The notes: a model not told the origin generated them from the sequence alone. A stretch of DNA of 64,000 bases from Actinacidiphila oryziradicis (GCF_005047355.1 NZ_SUMC01000001.1:124001-188000); one strand, 5' to 3'; positions 28,145-36,436 are shown, counted from the first letter of the stretch. A program made the numbers and translations.

Positions 28145-29494
28145 ATGGCTATCTTCTCCAAGTCGAACGTTCCGCGGTTCGCCGTCGATGTCTATCAGAA
28201 CGAGTACCTCCCGGAGGGTGGCCGGGAAGTCAATGCGATCGTCACCGTGACCTCGACCGGCGGCGGCACCACCGGTGCCCTGCCGCTGGCCACCCGCTCC
28301 CCCTCCCAGATCCCCGGGACCGCTCCCGACGCCGCCGTGGTCATCATGGTCGACTGCTCCGGTTCGATGGACTACCCGCCGACCAAGATGCGCAACGCCC
28401 GGGACGCGACCGCCGCCGCGATCGACACCATCCGCGACGGCGTGGCCTTCGCCGTGATCGCCGGTACCCACCTGGCCCGCGAGGTCTATCCGGCCGGCGG
28501 CGGCCTGGCCGTGGCCGACTCCGCCACCCGCCACCAGGCCAAGCAGGCCCTGCGCAAGCTCAGCGCGGGCGGTGGCACCGCGATCGGCACCTGGCTGAAG
28601 CTCGCCGACCAGCTGCTCGCCACCGCCGACGTCGCGATACGCCACGGCATCCTGCTCACCGACGGCCGCAATGAGCACGAGACGCCTGAAGCGCTGCAGG
28701 CCGCGCTCGCCGCCTGTGCCGGAAGCTTCACCTGTGACGCCCGTGGCGTCGGCACCGACTGGGAGGTCAAGGAGCTCACCGCGATCGCCTCGGCGCTGCT
28801 CGGCTCCGTCGACATCGTCGCCGACCCCTCCGGCCTGGCCGACGACTTCCGGCAGATGATGGAGACCGCCATGGGCAAGGGCGTCGCCGATGTGGCGCTG
28901 CGCCTGTGGACCCCGCAGGGCTCCGAGATCAAGTTCGTCAAACAGGTCGCCCCGACCGTCGAGGACCTGACCTCCCGCCGCACCCAGGCCGGCCCCCGGG
29001 CCGGTGACTACCCCACCGGCTCCTGGGGCGACGAGTCCCGCGACTACCACGTCTGCGTCCAGGTCCCCTACGCCGGCGTCGGCCAGGAAATGCTCGCCGC
29101 CCGGGTCTCCCTCGTACTCCCCCAGCCGGGCGGCACCACCCACGTTCTCTCCCAGGGCCTCGTACGGGCCCTGTGGACGGATGACATGGCCGCCTCCACC
29201 CGCATGAACCCCCAGGTCGCCCATTACACCGGGCAGGCCGAACTCGCCCAGGTCATCCAGCAGGGCCTGGAGGCCCGTAAACAGGGCGATCTCGACTCCG
29301 CGACCGCCAAGCTGGGCCGCGCCGTCCAACTCGCCAGCGCCTCCGGCAACGACGACACCGCGAAGCTGCTGGCCAAGGTGGTGGACGTCGTCGACGCCGT
29401 GACCGGTACTGTGCGACTGAAGGCCAGGGTGGCCGACGCGGACGAAATGACGCTGGAAACGCGCTCGACGAAAACCGTACGGGTGAAGAAATAG
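28145..29494 (+). CDS. VWA-domain protein of the pknG cluster
   Basis: 449 aa, no signal peptide. A von Willebrand factor A domain at ~60-240 with an intact MIDAS site: D70-C-S72-G-S74, a threonine in GGGTAIGTW and LLTDGRN. Beta-rich and helical segments follow; the C-terminal ~100 residues (QAELAQVIQQGLEARKQGDL onwards) look like a helical repeat. Cytoplasmic VWA proteins usually assemble with metal-bound partners or ATPases. It is 31 nt downstream of the phosphatase and 39 nt upstream of the FHA gene. AAGGAGTGTAAGCC precedes the ATG. Confidence 0.9.
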   Translation: MAIFSKSNVPRFAVDVYQNEYLPEGGREVNAIVTVTSTGGGTTGALPLATRSPSQIPGTAPDAAVVIMVDCSGSMDYPPTKMRNARDATAAAIDTIRDGVAFAVIAGTHLAREVYPAGGGLAVADSATRHQAKQALRKLSAGGGTAIGTWLKLADQLLATADVAIRHGILLTDGRNEHETPEALQAALAACAGSFTCDARGVGTDWEVKELTAIASALLGSVDIVADPSGLADDFRQMMETAMGKGVADVALRLWTPQGSEIKFVKQVAPTVEDLTSRRTQAGPRAGDYPTGSWGDESRDYHVCVQVPYAGVGQEMLAARVSLVLPQPGGTTHVLSQGLVRALWTDDMAASTRMNPQVAHYTGQAELAQVIQQGLEARKQGDLDSATAKLGRAVQLASASGNDDTAKLLAKVVDVVDAVTGTVRLKARVADADEMTLETRSTKTVRVKK

Positions 29495-29533
29495 CGCATG
29501 CGACACTTAGCGGAGCGGAGGGAGAAAAGCGAC

Positions 29534-30352
29534 ATGTCGACTTGCCCGAACGGTCACCAGTCCGGAACCGACGACTGGTGCGAGGTGTGCGGCCACCGCA
29601 TATCCTCCGCCCCGGCGCCCTCCCCCGCCCCGGCTCCGGTCTACCACCCGGTGCCCCTACCCCTCGCCGAGCCCTGCCCCAACTGCGGCACGCACCGCGA
29701 GGGCCTCGCCCAGTTCTGCGAGGAGTGCCGCTACAACTTCGTCACCCACGCCGGCACCGTCTTCGTCCCCCAGTCGCCGCCGGCACCGTCTCCCCCTGTG
29801 CCGGAATTTCCGCCCTACCAGCGCTATGAGTCCCAGCGCTCCCGCCCCTCCCAGATGAACCGCCCCGCCGAGCCCATCGCCCCCGAATCCGTCACCACCG
29901 GCTCCGGTGACTTCCTCCTCTTCCCGCCCGAAGCCCCCGCCGCCCCGCCGACCTGGACCGCCACCGTCGGCGCCGACCGCGACTACTTCACCGAGATGAT
30001 GGCCCGCAGCGGCCCCGAGGGCCAAGGCCTCTACTTCCCCACCTACTCCCCCGAGCTCCAGGTCCCCCTCACCGGCACCCAGATCACCATCGGCCGCCGC
30101 CGCAACTCCACCGGCGAAGCCCCCGACATCGACCTCGCCCGCGCCCCCGAAGACCCCGGCGTCTCCCACAAACACGCCATCCTCGTCCAGCAACCCGACT
30201 CCACCTGGTCCCTCATCGACCAGGACTCCACCAACGGCACCACAGTCAACGGCGCCGAAGACCCCATCGACCCCTTCGTCCCGGTGCCGTTGCAGGACGG
30301 CGACCGCGTGCACGTGGGCGCCTGGACGACGATCACGATCCGCCGGGACTGA
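29534..30352 (+). CDS. FHA-domain protein with two zinc knuckles
   Basis: A phosphothreonine-peptide reader and the likely substrate or adaptor of the kinase, by analogy with GarA/OdhI. 272 aa. N-terminal knuckles CPNGHQSGTDDWCEVCG and CPNCGTHREGLAQFCEEC, then a Pro-rich linker, then a C-terminal FHA domain (~175-272) with conserved TIGRRR, GVSHKHAIL and DSTNGTTVNG. ATG 29534 is chosen for GGAGGGAG 10 nt upstream; an in-frame ATG at 29498 is less well placed. Last gene of the cluster; a DUF397 remnant overlaps its 3' end on the other strand. Confidence 0.9.
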   Translation: MSTCPNGHQSGTDDWCEVCGHRISSAPAPSPAPAPVYHPVPLPLAEPCPNCGTHREGLAQFCEECRYNFVTHAGTVFVPQSPPAPSPPVPEFPPYQRYESQRSRPSQMNRPAEPIAPESVTTGSGDFLLFPPEAPAAPPTWTATVGADRDYFTEMMARSGPEGQGLYFPTYSPELQVPLTGTQITIGRRRNSTGEAPDIDLARAPEDPGVSHKHAILVQQPDSTWSLIDQDSTNGTTVNGAEDPIDPFVPVPLQDGDRVHVGAWTTITIRRD

Positions 30353-30552
30353 ACACGTCCGCATCCGCGTCTGCGCCTGCGCCTGCTTTGACGGCGCGTA
30401 TGAACGCGGCGAGTTGGCGCGGGGACGCGGTGATGACGACGTCGGGGGCGGTGCTTTCGCGGAGGCGAATGGCGCCGCTGAAGGCGGCGAGCTCGATGCA
30501 GTTACCCGTTGCCGGAGTAGGAGGACTTGCGCCACTCGATCGGTTCGGACAC
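30333..30552 (-). pseudogene. DUF397 gene with a frameshift
   Basis: Translation from GTG 30552 gives SEPIEWRKSSYSGNG then a stop. One frame over, the family continues NCIELAAFSGAIRLREST...LAAFIRAVKAGAG. A single extra G in the GGG run around the break would explain it. It lacks the usual C-terminal end and runs over the FHA gene's 3' end. Either a decayed third copy of the two intact neighbours or a sequencing error. Confidence 0.7.
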
Positions 30553-30563
30553 GGCTGGGCCTG

Positions 30564-30779
30564 TCAGACGTCGTGGGCGATGCCCGGTTCGAACTCCCCC
30601 GCTTTAAGGGCGCGTATGAACGCAGCAAGCTGCTGCTGGGAGGCGGTCACGACTGAGTCAGGCGCGTCGCTCTCGCGGAGGCGTATGGTGCCGCCGACGG
30701 CGGCAAGCTCGACGCAGTTGCTGCCGTCGTCAGTCCCTCCGGAGAAGGAGGAATTCTGCCAGTGGATCGGTGCGGGCAT
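30564..30779 (-). CDS. DUF397 protein, 71 aa
   Basis: Small DUF397 protein: IHWQNSSFSGG, NCVELA, IRLRESDAPDSVV, LAAFIRALKAGEF. In Streptomyces these proteins are encoded next to XRE-DUF5753 regulators (the whiJ-type arrangement) and are thought to act as their antagonist partners. Here it is the middle copy of three in tandem downstream of such a regulator. Starts at ATG 30779. Confidence 0.88.
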   Translation of the reverse strand: MPAPIHWQNSSFSGGTDDGSNCVELAAVGGTIRLRESDAPDSVVTASQQQLAAFIRALKAGEFEPGIAHDV

Positions 30780-30790
30780 GGCTGAGCCTC

Positions 30791-31006
30791 TCAGACGTCG
30801 TGGGCGATGCCCGGGTCAAATTCCCCTGCTTTGAGGCTTCGCATGAATGCCCTCAACTCTTTGGCGGACATTATGAGGACGGCATCGGGGGCGTCGCTCT
30901 CGCGAAGGTGGATGATGCCGCTGGTCGCGGCGAGTTCTAGGCAGTCGTTGCCGTCCCCGCCGCTGGAGTAGGAGGACTTCTGCCAATTTATCGGCGAGTG
31001 CGTCAT
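30791..31006 (-). CDS. DUF397 protein, 71 aa
   Basis: Paralogue of the neighbouring copy, sharing the ending KAGEFDPGIAHDV. It lies immediately after the XRE gene. ATG 31006 has GAGAGG just upstream; an in-frame GTG at 31018 overlaps the XRE stop and would add four residues. The near-identical C-termini of the two intact copies point to a local duplication. Confidence 0.88.
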   Translation of the reverse strand: MTHSPINWQKSSYSSGGDGNDCLELAATSGIIHLRESDAPDAVLIMSAKELRAFMRSLKAGEFDPGIAHDV

Positions 31007-31014
31007 TGAGCCTC

Positions 31015-31866
31015 TCACAATTCTCGTGCAATGCGGTAGATGAAATCTCGGGACGCGGCCATCCCGAGTGAGGAGTTCGCCACCTTGCGGAAGAGGGTAC
31101 GGTGCCGCCTGATCTGCGCTTCCGCGTCTAGCAAGGTCCTATCATGAGCGGCGTCCAGTTGCACCGTATCGAGTTCAGGCACAGGGCCACCCATGTAGAG
31201 CATCGAGTACCCGGCACCCCCGAACCAGCTTGCGTTGAAGGGAATCACGCGAATGCTCACTTCCGGCCGATCCGCTGATTCCAGGATGTGGTCGAACTGC
31301 TCGCGAGCGATCTTCTCGTCACCGACCCTGATTCGGAGCGCCGCTTCGTGGATCAGCGCATCGAACTCGGGCGGGGAGTCCCGTTCGAACACCACCCGGC
31401 GCTGGATGCGGTGCGCAACCCTGGCTTCCAATTGGTGCGGAGTCAGCTCGGGAACAGCGTAGGCGAAGACAGCCCTCGCGTGCGCCTCGGTCTGCATGAT
31501 CCCTGGGATGTTCGTGATCTGGATCGTGCGCATGCAAGATGCATGGAATTCGAACTCGGACAGATCGAGGAACCCAGGGGACAGCACCCCTCGGAAGTCC
31601 TCCCACCAACCCCGCATACGCTCAGTAGCCATGGCTACGAGAGCGCTGACCAGCGCTGCGTCGTCGCACGCGTAGTGAACCGCAAGGCGGCGGATGCGCT
31701 CCTCGCTGACACCAACGCGGCCCGCCTCGATATGCGAGATCTGCTGCTGGTCCGTGCCCAGTAGACCGGCAGCGACGCGGGCAGTCAGGCCAGCGTGTTC
31801 ACGTAACTTTCGGAGTTCTGCGCCCAGTCGCTGCTGACGTGCGGTGGGGGTGCTTCTCGGTGGCAT
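31015..31866 (-). CDS. XRE-family regulator with DUF5753 domain
   Basis: 283 aa. N-terminal helix-turn-helix (~15-70: LRKLREHAGLTARVAAGLLGTDQQQISHIEAGR) and a C-terminal DUF5753 domain (~95-280) with the typical QITNIPGIMQTEAHARAV and YRIAREL end. This family includes the developmental regulators of the WhiJ/AbaA-orfA type. Followed by DUF397 genes, and divergent from an ATPase gene, so all three parts of the usual module are present. Confidence 0.93.
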   Translation of the reverse strand: MPPRSTPTARQQRLGAELRKLREHAGLTARVAAGLLGTDQQQISHIEAGRVGVSEERIRRLAVHYACDDAALVSALVAMATERMRGWWEDFRGVLSPGFLDLSEFEFHASCMRTIQITNIPGIMQTEAHARAVFAYAVPELTPHQLEARVAHRIQRRVVFERDSPPEFDALIHEAALRIRVGDEKIAREQFDHILESADRPEVSIRVIPFNASWFGGAGYSMLYMGGPVPELDTVQLDAAHDRTLLDAEAQIRRHRTLFRKVANSSLGMAASRDFIYRIAREL

Positions 31867-32115
31867 GGATCCCTTCCTATGCGCTCTCCAGAGTGTGCCG
31901 CGCAGCTAGGAGCCGATCCACACACGTTCGGGTGAGTAGTAGTAACAAGCTTGCGGCGTAACTAACTTGCGGTCTACGTTCAGTATCGCATCACTCACAG
32001 AGCGCAATATCCGTCACGCGGAAGTGCACCGGCCCCGCCGTGCTCAACGGCTGGACACCGGCAACGCCACCGGAGGACGGCCCGAACACCCAAGCACCCA
32101 CCCGGAGGTACCGCC

Positions 32116-32562
32116 ATGCCCATGGACGCCTGCAACGCCTACCCCCTGCCACCGGACCCCGCCAAGTTCCCGCACGCGTGGACCCTGTACTTCGCCACCA
32201 CTCCCATCGCCCCGAAGCTGTGCCGCGACTTCGTCGGCAACGTGCTCCGCCTCCTCAATCTCGGCCACCTGGCCGACACCGCAACGCTCTGCACCTCCGA
32301 ACTCGTCACGAACGCCTGCCTGCACGCCGAGGGGCCGATCCACCTCCTCGTCGCCGCCGAACCCCACCGCGTCCGCATCTGCGTCTACGACAACAACCCC
32401 ACCCTCCCCACCCCCAGCCGGCCCGCCCCGACCGAGGAGACCGGCCGGGGCCTGCACCTCATCCGCCGCCTGTCCGACGAATACGGCGTCACCCCCGACC
32501 AAATCGGCGCCCTCGCCAAGGGCGTCTGGTTCGAACTCGACACCACTCGCACCGCCGCGTGA
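32116..32562 (+). CDS. HATPase_c anti-sigma-factor-like ATP-binding protein
   Basis: 148 aa, a GHKL ATPase domain of the SpoIIAB/RsbW type: N-box LCTSELVTNACLHA, G1 box VYDNNPTLP (D-x-N in place of the usual D-x-G) and G2 ETGRGLHLIRRLSD. GGAGGT sits 9 nt before ATG 32116. Such lone ATPases are standard companions of XRE-DUF5753/DUF397 loci. It is read divergently from the XRE gene across a ~250-bp AT-richer intergenic region. Confidence 0.88.
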   Translation: MPMDACNAYPLPPDPAKFPHAWTLYFATTPIAPKLCRDFVGNVLRLLNLGHLADTATLCTSELVTNACLHAEGPIHLLVAAEPHRVRICVYDNNPTLPTPSRPAPTEETGRGLHLIRRLSDEYGVTPDQIGALAKGVWFELDTTRTAA

Positions 32563-32732
32563 CCCTCGCCCCACCCGGCGCCCTCGCCTTCGGCCTCGCC
32601 GCGCCGACCTACGCCATCCCCACCCTCTGCACGCGCGACCAGCCGCCGCCCCCACCGCCCCCTCACTCGCCCACCCCACCCGGGGCGCTCCCGGGCGGCC
32701 CGGACACGGCCTCGCCATTTCTGATTGGCCGG

Positions 32733-33000
32733 GCGTGAGTGCGATTGGCTCCCTGCGGTCGCAAAGATCAAAGACGCTAACTGCGGAGGGGATGGGGGGC
32801 GGCTTGTCCCGCCGTTCGACCCTCGGGCCGGTGGGCGGCGGGCGTCAGGGCGGCTTGCGCGGCATCGGTCCGGTGGGTGCCTGGGGTCTCGTTGCCGGAT
32901 CCTGGTAGAGATGGTCGGTGGCGACGCCCTGTTGCCCGTGGATGGCTGAACTGCCGTAACCGGCGGCTGACAGGCGCTTGGTGGCTTGGCCCCGGGTCGG
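32733..33000. repeat. Left arm of a large diverged inverted repeat
   Basis: Begins in GCGATTGGCTCCCTGCGGTCG and includes TCTCGTTGCCGGATCCTGG, GATGGTCGGTGGCGACGCC and CTGCCGTAACCGGCGGCTGA. All of these recur in reverse complement at 33715-33995. Similarity is high but interrupted by substitutions and small indels. Both arms would read as similar peptides (CGGDGG, CRILVEMVGGDA), though codon bias does not support a gene. Confidence 0.8.
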
Positions 33001-33714
33001 GGGGCTGCTCTCCTGCCCGGTGAGCGGCAGGCGTCCGGGCCATGTCCGTCGGTCGCCTGCCGCCCCAGCGGAGGCGGGGGGTGGTGGCTCCGGTGGGGGG
33101 CTGGGGCAGGAACATTTTTGCGGTAGTTCAGGGCATTAGGTCCACGAATAAGACACCCTCACGGCCCCCGCTCGGCGTGTCGCCGTCCCATTCGCGAGCC
33201 GAGTGGATCCGCTCGCCGAAGAATCGTTTCAGCGGGAGCCGGGAGCCCTTCCCGTATGCGACATATCAGACAATTCCTCTCCTGCCTGCGCGCACTCCAC
33301 CCCACGCCTGCGCGCACTCGCGTGAGACGGGAGTGTACGCAGGCATGAGTGGGAGTGCGCGCAGGCGGGCGGGTTGCGAGGCCGTTGGTGAGCCACCGCA
33401 GCCCGACGGGCCCCGGGCGGCCCCTTGGATGGATTTGAGTGCAGTTAATGAAGTCCAGAAGTGAACAATTAGGGCATATCTCTTCACTTTTAGCGCTGAT
33501 GGCCTACATGGACCTGACAAGTTGGGCACGAAGTGGGGCACCCGCCACCCGTGGATGGCGGTGGCCCCTTTCGTGAACGGAGACCGCACCCTGGCCGTGC
33601 GGACCCCAACCATCCACCACCCCGAACCCGGCAGGAGCCACCCTCGCCCTGCCGGAACGTTTCTGCACCCCCCTGGACGCCCGCCGCCCACTGGGCGGAA
33701 CGGGACCCCCCGGG
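33001..33714. other. Spacer between the inverted-repeat arms, no gene seen
   Basis: About 700 bp with no credible coding region. It holds the nested palindrome at 33284-33366, and AT-rich patches near 33110-33130 and 33435-33490 (unusual for this DNA). The 33530-33570 stretch has the repeated phrase GGGCAC (in TTGGGCACGAAGTGGGGCAC). With its flanking arms it looks like a decayed mobile or structural element. Confidence 0.5.
33284..33366. repeat. Nested four-copy palindrome of a 14-bp unit
   Basis: GCCTGCGCGCACTC occurs at 33284-33297 and 33306-33319. Its reverse complement occurs at 33353-33366, with a near copy (two mismatches) at 33331-33344. Copies in each pair are 22 bp apart, about two helical turns, and the whole is symmetric about 33325. 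It could fold as one long stem or act as a paired protein-binding array. Confidence 0.85.
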
Positions 33715-33995
33715 CGCCCGTCGGCCCCCCCGCCCCGGAGCCCAGCCCCCAACCACCCGTCAGCCGCCGGTTACGGCAGTCCAGCCCCCACGAACAACAG
33801 GCGTCGCCACCGACCATCTCTACCAGGATCCGGCAACGAGACCCCGGACACCCACCGAACAAGAGCCGCACAAGCCGCCTTGACACCCGCAACCCACCGG
33901 CCCGGGAGCCAACCGACAAGACGAGCGCCCCTCCATCCCCTCCGCAGTTAGCGCCTTTATCTTTGCGACCGAAGGGAGCCAGCGCTCCCGCACGC
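33715..33995. repeat. Right arm of the large inverted repeat
   Basis: Reverse complement of the left arm (32733-33000), ending GCGACCGAAGGGAGCCAGCGC. The shared blocks keep the same order and near-same spacing. The arm ends about 50 bp before the MFS gene's 3' end. Confidence 0.8.
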
Positions 33996-34042
33996 CACCC
34001 ACGCCGAGATGGCCCCACCGAAGCGGCGGCGCCCCCACCCGG

Positions 34043-35284
34043 TCACGCTGCAGCGACCCCTACCCGCCCCCCGCGCCGCTCCGTCGCCCAGAACAGCAGT
34101 GCGAGCACCGGGAACGCGGCGCCGAAGGAGGTCAGGGCAGTCCAGCCGCCGGCGTGGTAGGCGACGGAGCCGAATTGGGAGCCCAGGGCGCCGCCGACGA
34201 AGAAGGTGGCGATGTAGGCGCTGTTGAGGCGGGCACGGGCGCTGGAGTCGAGGCGGTAGATGGCGTGCTGGCCCAGGATCATGGTGGTCTGGACGGCCAT
34301 GTCGATGAGGACACCGGCGAGGGCGAGAAGGACGACGCTGTGCCGGCCCAGCCCGGCCAGGGTGAAGGCGAGGGCTGCGGCGGCGAAGGCGGCGGCCGTC
34401 ATCGGGCGGCCGAGGCCACGGTCGGCCCAGCGTCCGGCCAGCGGGGCGATGCCGGCACCACCTGCTCCGACGAGGGCGAACAGGCCGACCCCCAGTTGGG
34501 AGTAGTGGAACGAGGGGCCGGTGAGAACGTACGAAATGGTGGTCCAGAACGCACTGAAAACGCCGAACATGGCCGCCTGGTACAGGGCCCGGCGGCGCAG
34601 CTGGGCATGGGTTCGGACCAGGCCGGCCGTGGAGCGCAGCAGGCTGCCGTAGGGGATCCGGGTAGTGGGGGCGCGGCGTGGGAGGGCCAAGAACAGGGCG
34701 AGGGCAAGGGCCGCCATGAGGGCGGCGGATATGAGGTAGACAACGCGCCAGCTGGTGGCCTCGGCGAGGAAGCTGCTGAGGGTACGGGAAAGAAGGACAC
34801 CGACGAGGAGGCCGCTCATGACGCGGCCGACGATGCGGCCCCGTATGTGATCGGGGGCAAGATCGGCAGCGAAGGGGACGAGGATCTGGGCGACGACGGA
34901 GGTCACTCCGACGATCAGGGCGGCGGCGAGGAGCACGGGGAAGTCGGGCGCGGTGCCGACCAGGATGAGCCCGGCGGTGGTGACTGTGAGGAGTATCGCT
35001 ATCAGGCGCCGGTTCTCGGTGCGGTCACCGAGGGGGACAAGGAGCAGCATGCCGGCGGCGTAGCCGAGCTGGGTGACGGTGATCAGCGCACCGGCGGCCA
35101 CCTCGTCGATGTGGAAGGACTGGCCCAGGGCGGCCAGTAGCGGCTGCGCGTAGTAGAGGTTGGCGACGGTCAGCCCGCAGGAGACGGCCAGGAGCAGGAC
35201 GAGCCAGCCCGGAGGGGCGGACGCCGCTTCCTCGGTCGGAACGGCGGCTCGTATATCGGAGTCGCTGGGCGTGGCCATGGGCAC
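34043..35284 (-). CDS. MFS transporter, 12 TM
   Basis: 413-aa major facilitator efflux-type permease: TM1 near residues 28-48 (VLLLAVSCGLTVANLYYAQPLLAALG), the loop-2-like GDRTENRRL after TM2-3, and 12 hydrophobic segments in all. The family includes arabinose/drug efflux permeases; the substrate is not predictable. It diverges from the CGNR regulator, and three operator-like repeats lie between them, so it is probably that regulator's target. Confidence 0.92.
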   Translation of the reverse strand: MPMATPSDSDIRAAVPTEEAASAPPGWLVLLLAVSCGLTVANLYYAQPLLAALGQSFHIDEVAAGALITVTQLGYAAGMLLLVPLGDRTENRRLIAILLTVTTAGLILVGTAPDFPVLLAAALIVGVTSVVAQILVPFAADLAPDHIRGRIVGRVMSGLLVGVLLSRTLSSFLAEATSWRVVYLISAALMAALALALFLALPRRAPTTRIPYGSLLRSTAGLVRTHAQLRRRALYQAAMFGVFSAFWTTISYVLTGPSFHYSQLGVGLFALVGAGGAGIAPLAGRWADRGLGRPMTAAAFAAAALAFTLAGLGRHSVVLLALAGVLIDMAVQTTMILGQHAIYRLDSSARARLNSAYIATFFVGGALGSQFGSVAYHAGGWTALTSFGAAFPVLALLFWATERRGGRVGVAAA

Positions 35285-35300
35285 CTCACAGACATCGGGG

Positions 35301-35365
35301 AACCAGTTAAATCGGTGCGCAGAACCAGTTTAATCGGTGCGCGCCAGTACCGGTCAAACCGGTGC
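35301..35365. promoter_or_regulatory. Three operator-like repeats in a divergent promoter
   Basis: AACCAGTTWAATCGGTGCGC at 35301-35320 and 35323-35342 (22-bp period), plus a third related copy, TACCGGTCAAACCGGTGC, at 35348-35365. Each core has the form ACC(G/A)GT-N3-A(C/T)CGGT, a pseudo-palindrome; the third is nearly perfect. They fill the 100-bp gap between the MFS and CGNR genes, so are likely the regulator's binding sites. Confidence 0.75.
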
Positions 35366-35384
35366 CGCTAGTAAACTGAGCTCC

Positions 35385-36026
35385 ATGGAGACCCTTCACT
35401 TCCGGCAGGGGGCCGGGCGGCTGTGCCTGGACTTCATCCGCACCCTGCGCCACCGGGGCACGGCGGAGGCCACGGAGGAGCTGCCCGACGCCGCCGCCCT
35501 GGCCGCCTGGGTCCGCCAGTGCGGCCCGGGCGGCCTGTGTGAAACCGACCTGCCGAAGGACCCGAAGGTACGGAAGGAACTCCCGGAAGACCTGCCCAGC
35601 GAGGCCCGCAGGCTCCGGGAGGCGGTCTCCGAGCTGCTCCGGACCGGGTCCGGATCCTGCGGGGCCGAGGTGACGGAGCGGATCAACCGGGCGGCGGCGC
35701 ATCCCGTACCGGCGCCGAGCCTGGATGCGTCGGGCCGGCTGCGCTGGCATGCGGCAGACCCCGTATCGGCCACCCTCGCCCTCGTCGCCCGCGACGCGCT
35801 CGACCTCGCCACCTCCCCCGCCATCACCCGCGTCCGCGAGTGCGCCGACCCGGGCTGCTCCGCCCTCTTCCTCGACAGCTCCCGCCCCGGCACCCGGCGC
35901 TGGTGCTCGATGGACGCGTGCGGCAACCGCGCCAAGAAGAGCACCCTGCGCAAGAAGGCCTCCGCGAGCGCGGAGGTCGTAGGACCCGGGTCCTCGGCCG
36001 GGACGTCTGAGAGCATGGGGGTGTGA
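35385..36026 (+). CDS. CGNR zinc-finger regulator with ABATE domain
   Basis: 213 aa. The N-terminal ABATE (putative stress-induced regulator) region begins [13 protein letters not shown]. The C-terminal CGNR zinc finger has [12 protein letters not shown] and [14 protein letters not shown], with four Cys in the usual spacing and the CGNR signature. ATG 35385. A transcription factor likely controlling the divergent MFS gene. Its stop overlaps the haemoglobin start (GTGA). Confidence 0.92.
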   Translation: METLHFRQGAGRLCLDFIRTLRHRGTAEATEELPDAAALAAWVRQCGPGGLCETDLPKDPKVRKELPEDLPSEARRLREAVSELLRTGSGSCGAEVTERINRAAAHPVPAPSLDASGRLRWHAADPVSATLALVARDALDLATSPAITRVRECADPGCSALFLDSSRPGTRRWCSMDACGNRAKKSTLRKKASASAEVVGPGSSAGTSESMGV

Positions 36027-36436
36027 ACGAGATCCCGCACGGCACGGTGGACCCGGTGGAGCAGCAGACCTTCTACGAGGCGGTCGGCGGCGAGGAGATC
36101 TTCCGCCGTCTGGTGCGGCGTTTCTACGAGGGCGTCGCGGAGGACCGCGCGCTGCGGGCGCTGTATCCGGAGGAGGATCTGGGCCCGGCGGAGGAGCGGC
36201 TGCGACTGTTCCTGATCCAGTACTGGGGCGGCCCGCGCACGTACAGCGACAACCGGGGGCACCCGCGGCTGCGGATGCGTCATGCGCCGTTCGCGGTGGA
36301 CCGGGCGGCGCATGACGCATGGCTGCGGCACATGAGGGACGCGGTGGATGAGCTGGCGCTCGCGCCGGAGTACGAGCGCCAGCTGTGGGACTACATGGTG
36401 TACGCCGCCGCCTCCATGGTGAACACGGCGGGCTGA
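36023..36436 (+). CDS. glbO: Group II truncated haemoglobin
   Basis: 137-aa heme protein of the trHbO type that binds O2/NO. Key residues: B10 Tyr35 (RRFYEGV), proximal F8 His87 (MRHAPFAV) and G8 Trp100 (HDAWLRHM), the hallmark of group II. GTG 36023 overlaps the CGNR stop, so the two are translationally coupled. Whether it shares regulation with the MFS gene is unknown. Confidence 0.95.
   Translation: MNEIPHGTVDPVEQQTFYEAVGGEEIFRRLVRRFYEGVAEDRALRALYPEEDLGPAEERLRLFLIQYWGGPRTYSDNRGHPRLRMRHAPFAVDRAAHDAWLRHMRDAVDELALAPEYERQLWDYMVYAAASMVNTAG

Noticed and set aside
33284..33366. Repeat array considered as CRISPR
   Set aside because: Only four copies of a 14-bp unit in mirror orientation with 8-nt gaps; no spacers of CRISPR size and no cas genes. 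No other CRISPR-like array was seen in the window.
33042..34160. Several 100-250-codon frames in the inverted-repeat region
   Set aside because: They overlap on both strands, are Pro/Arg-rich or follow repeat arms, and show no family motif or ribosome site.
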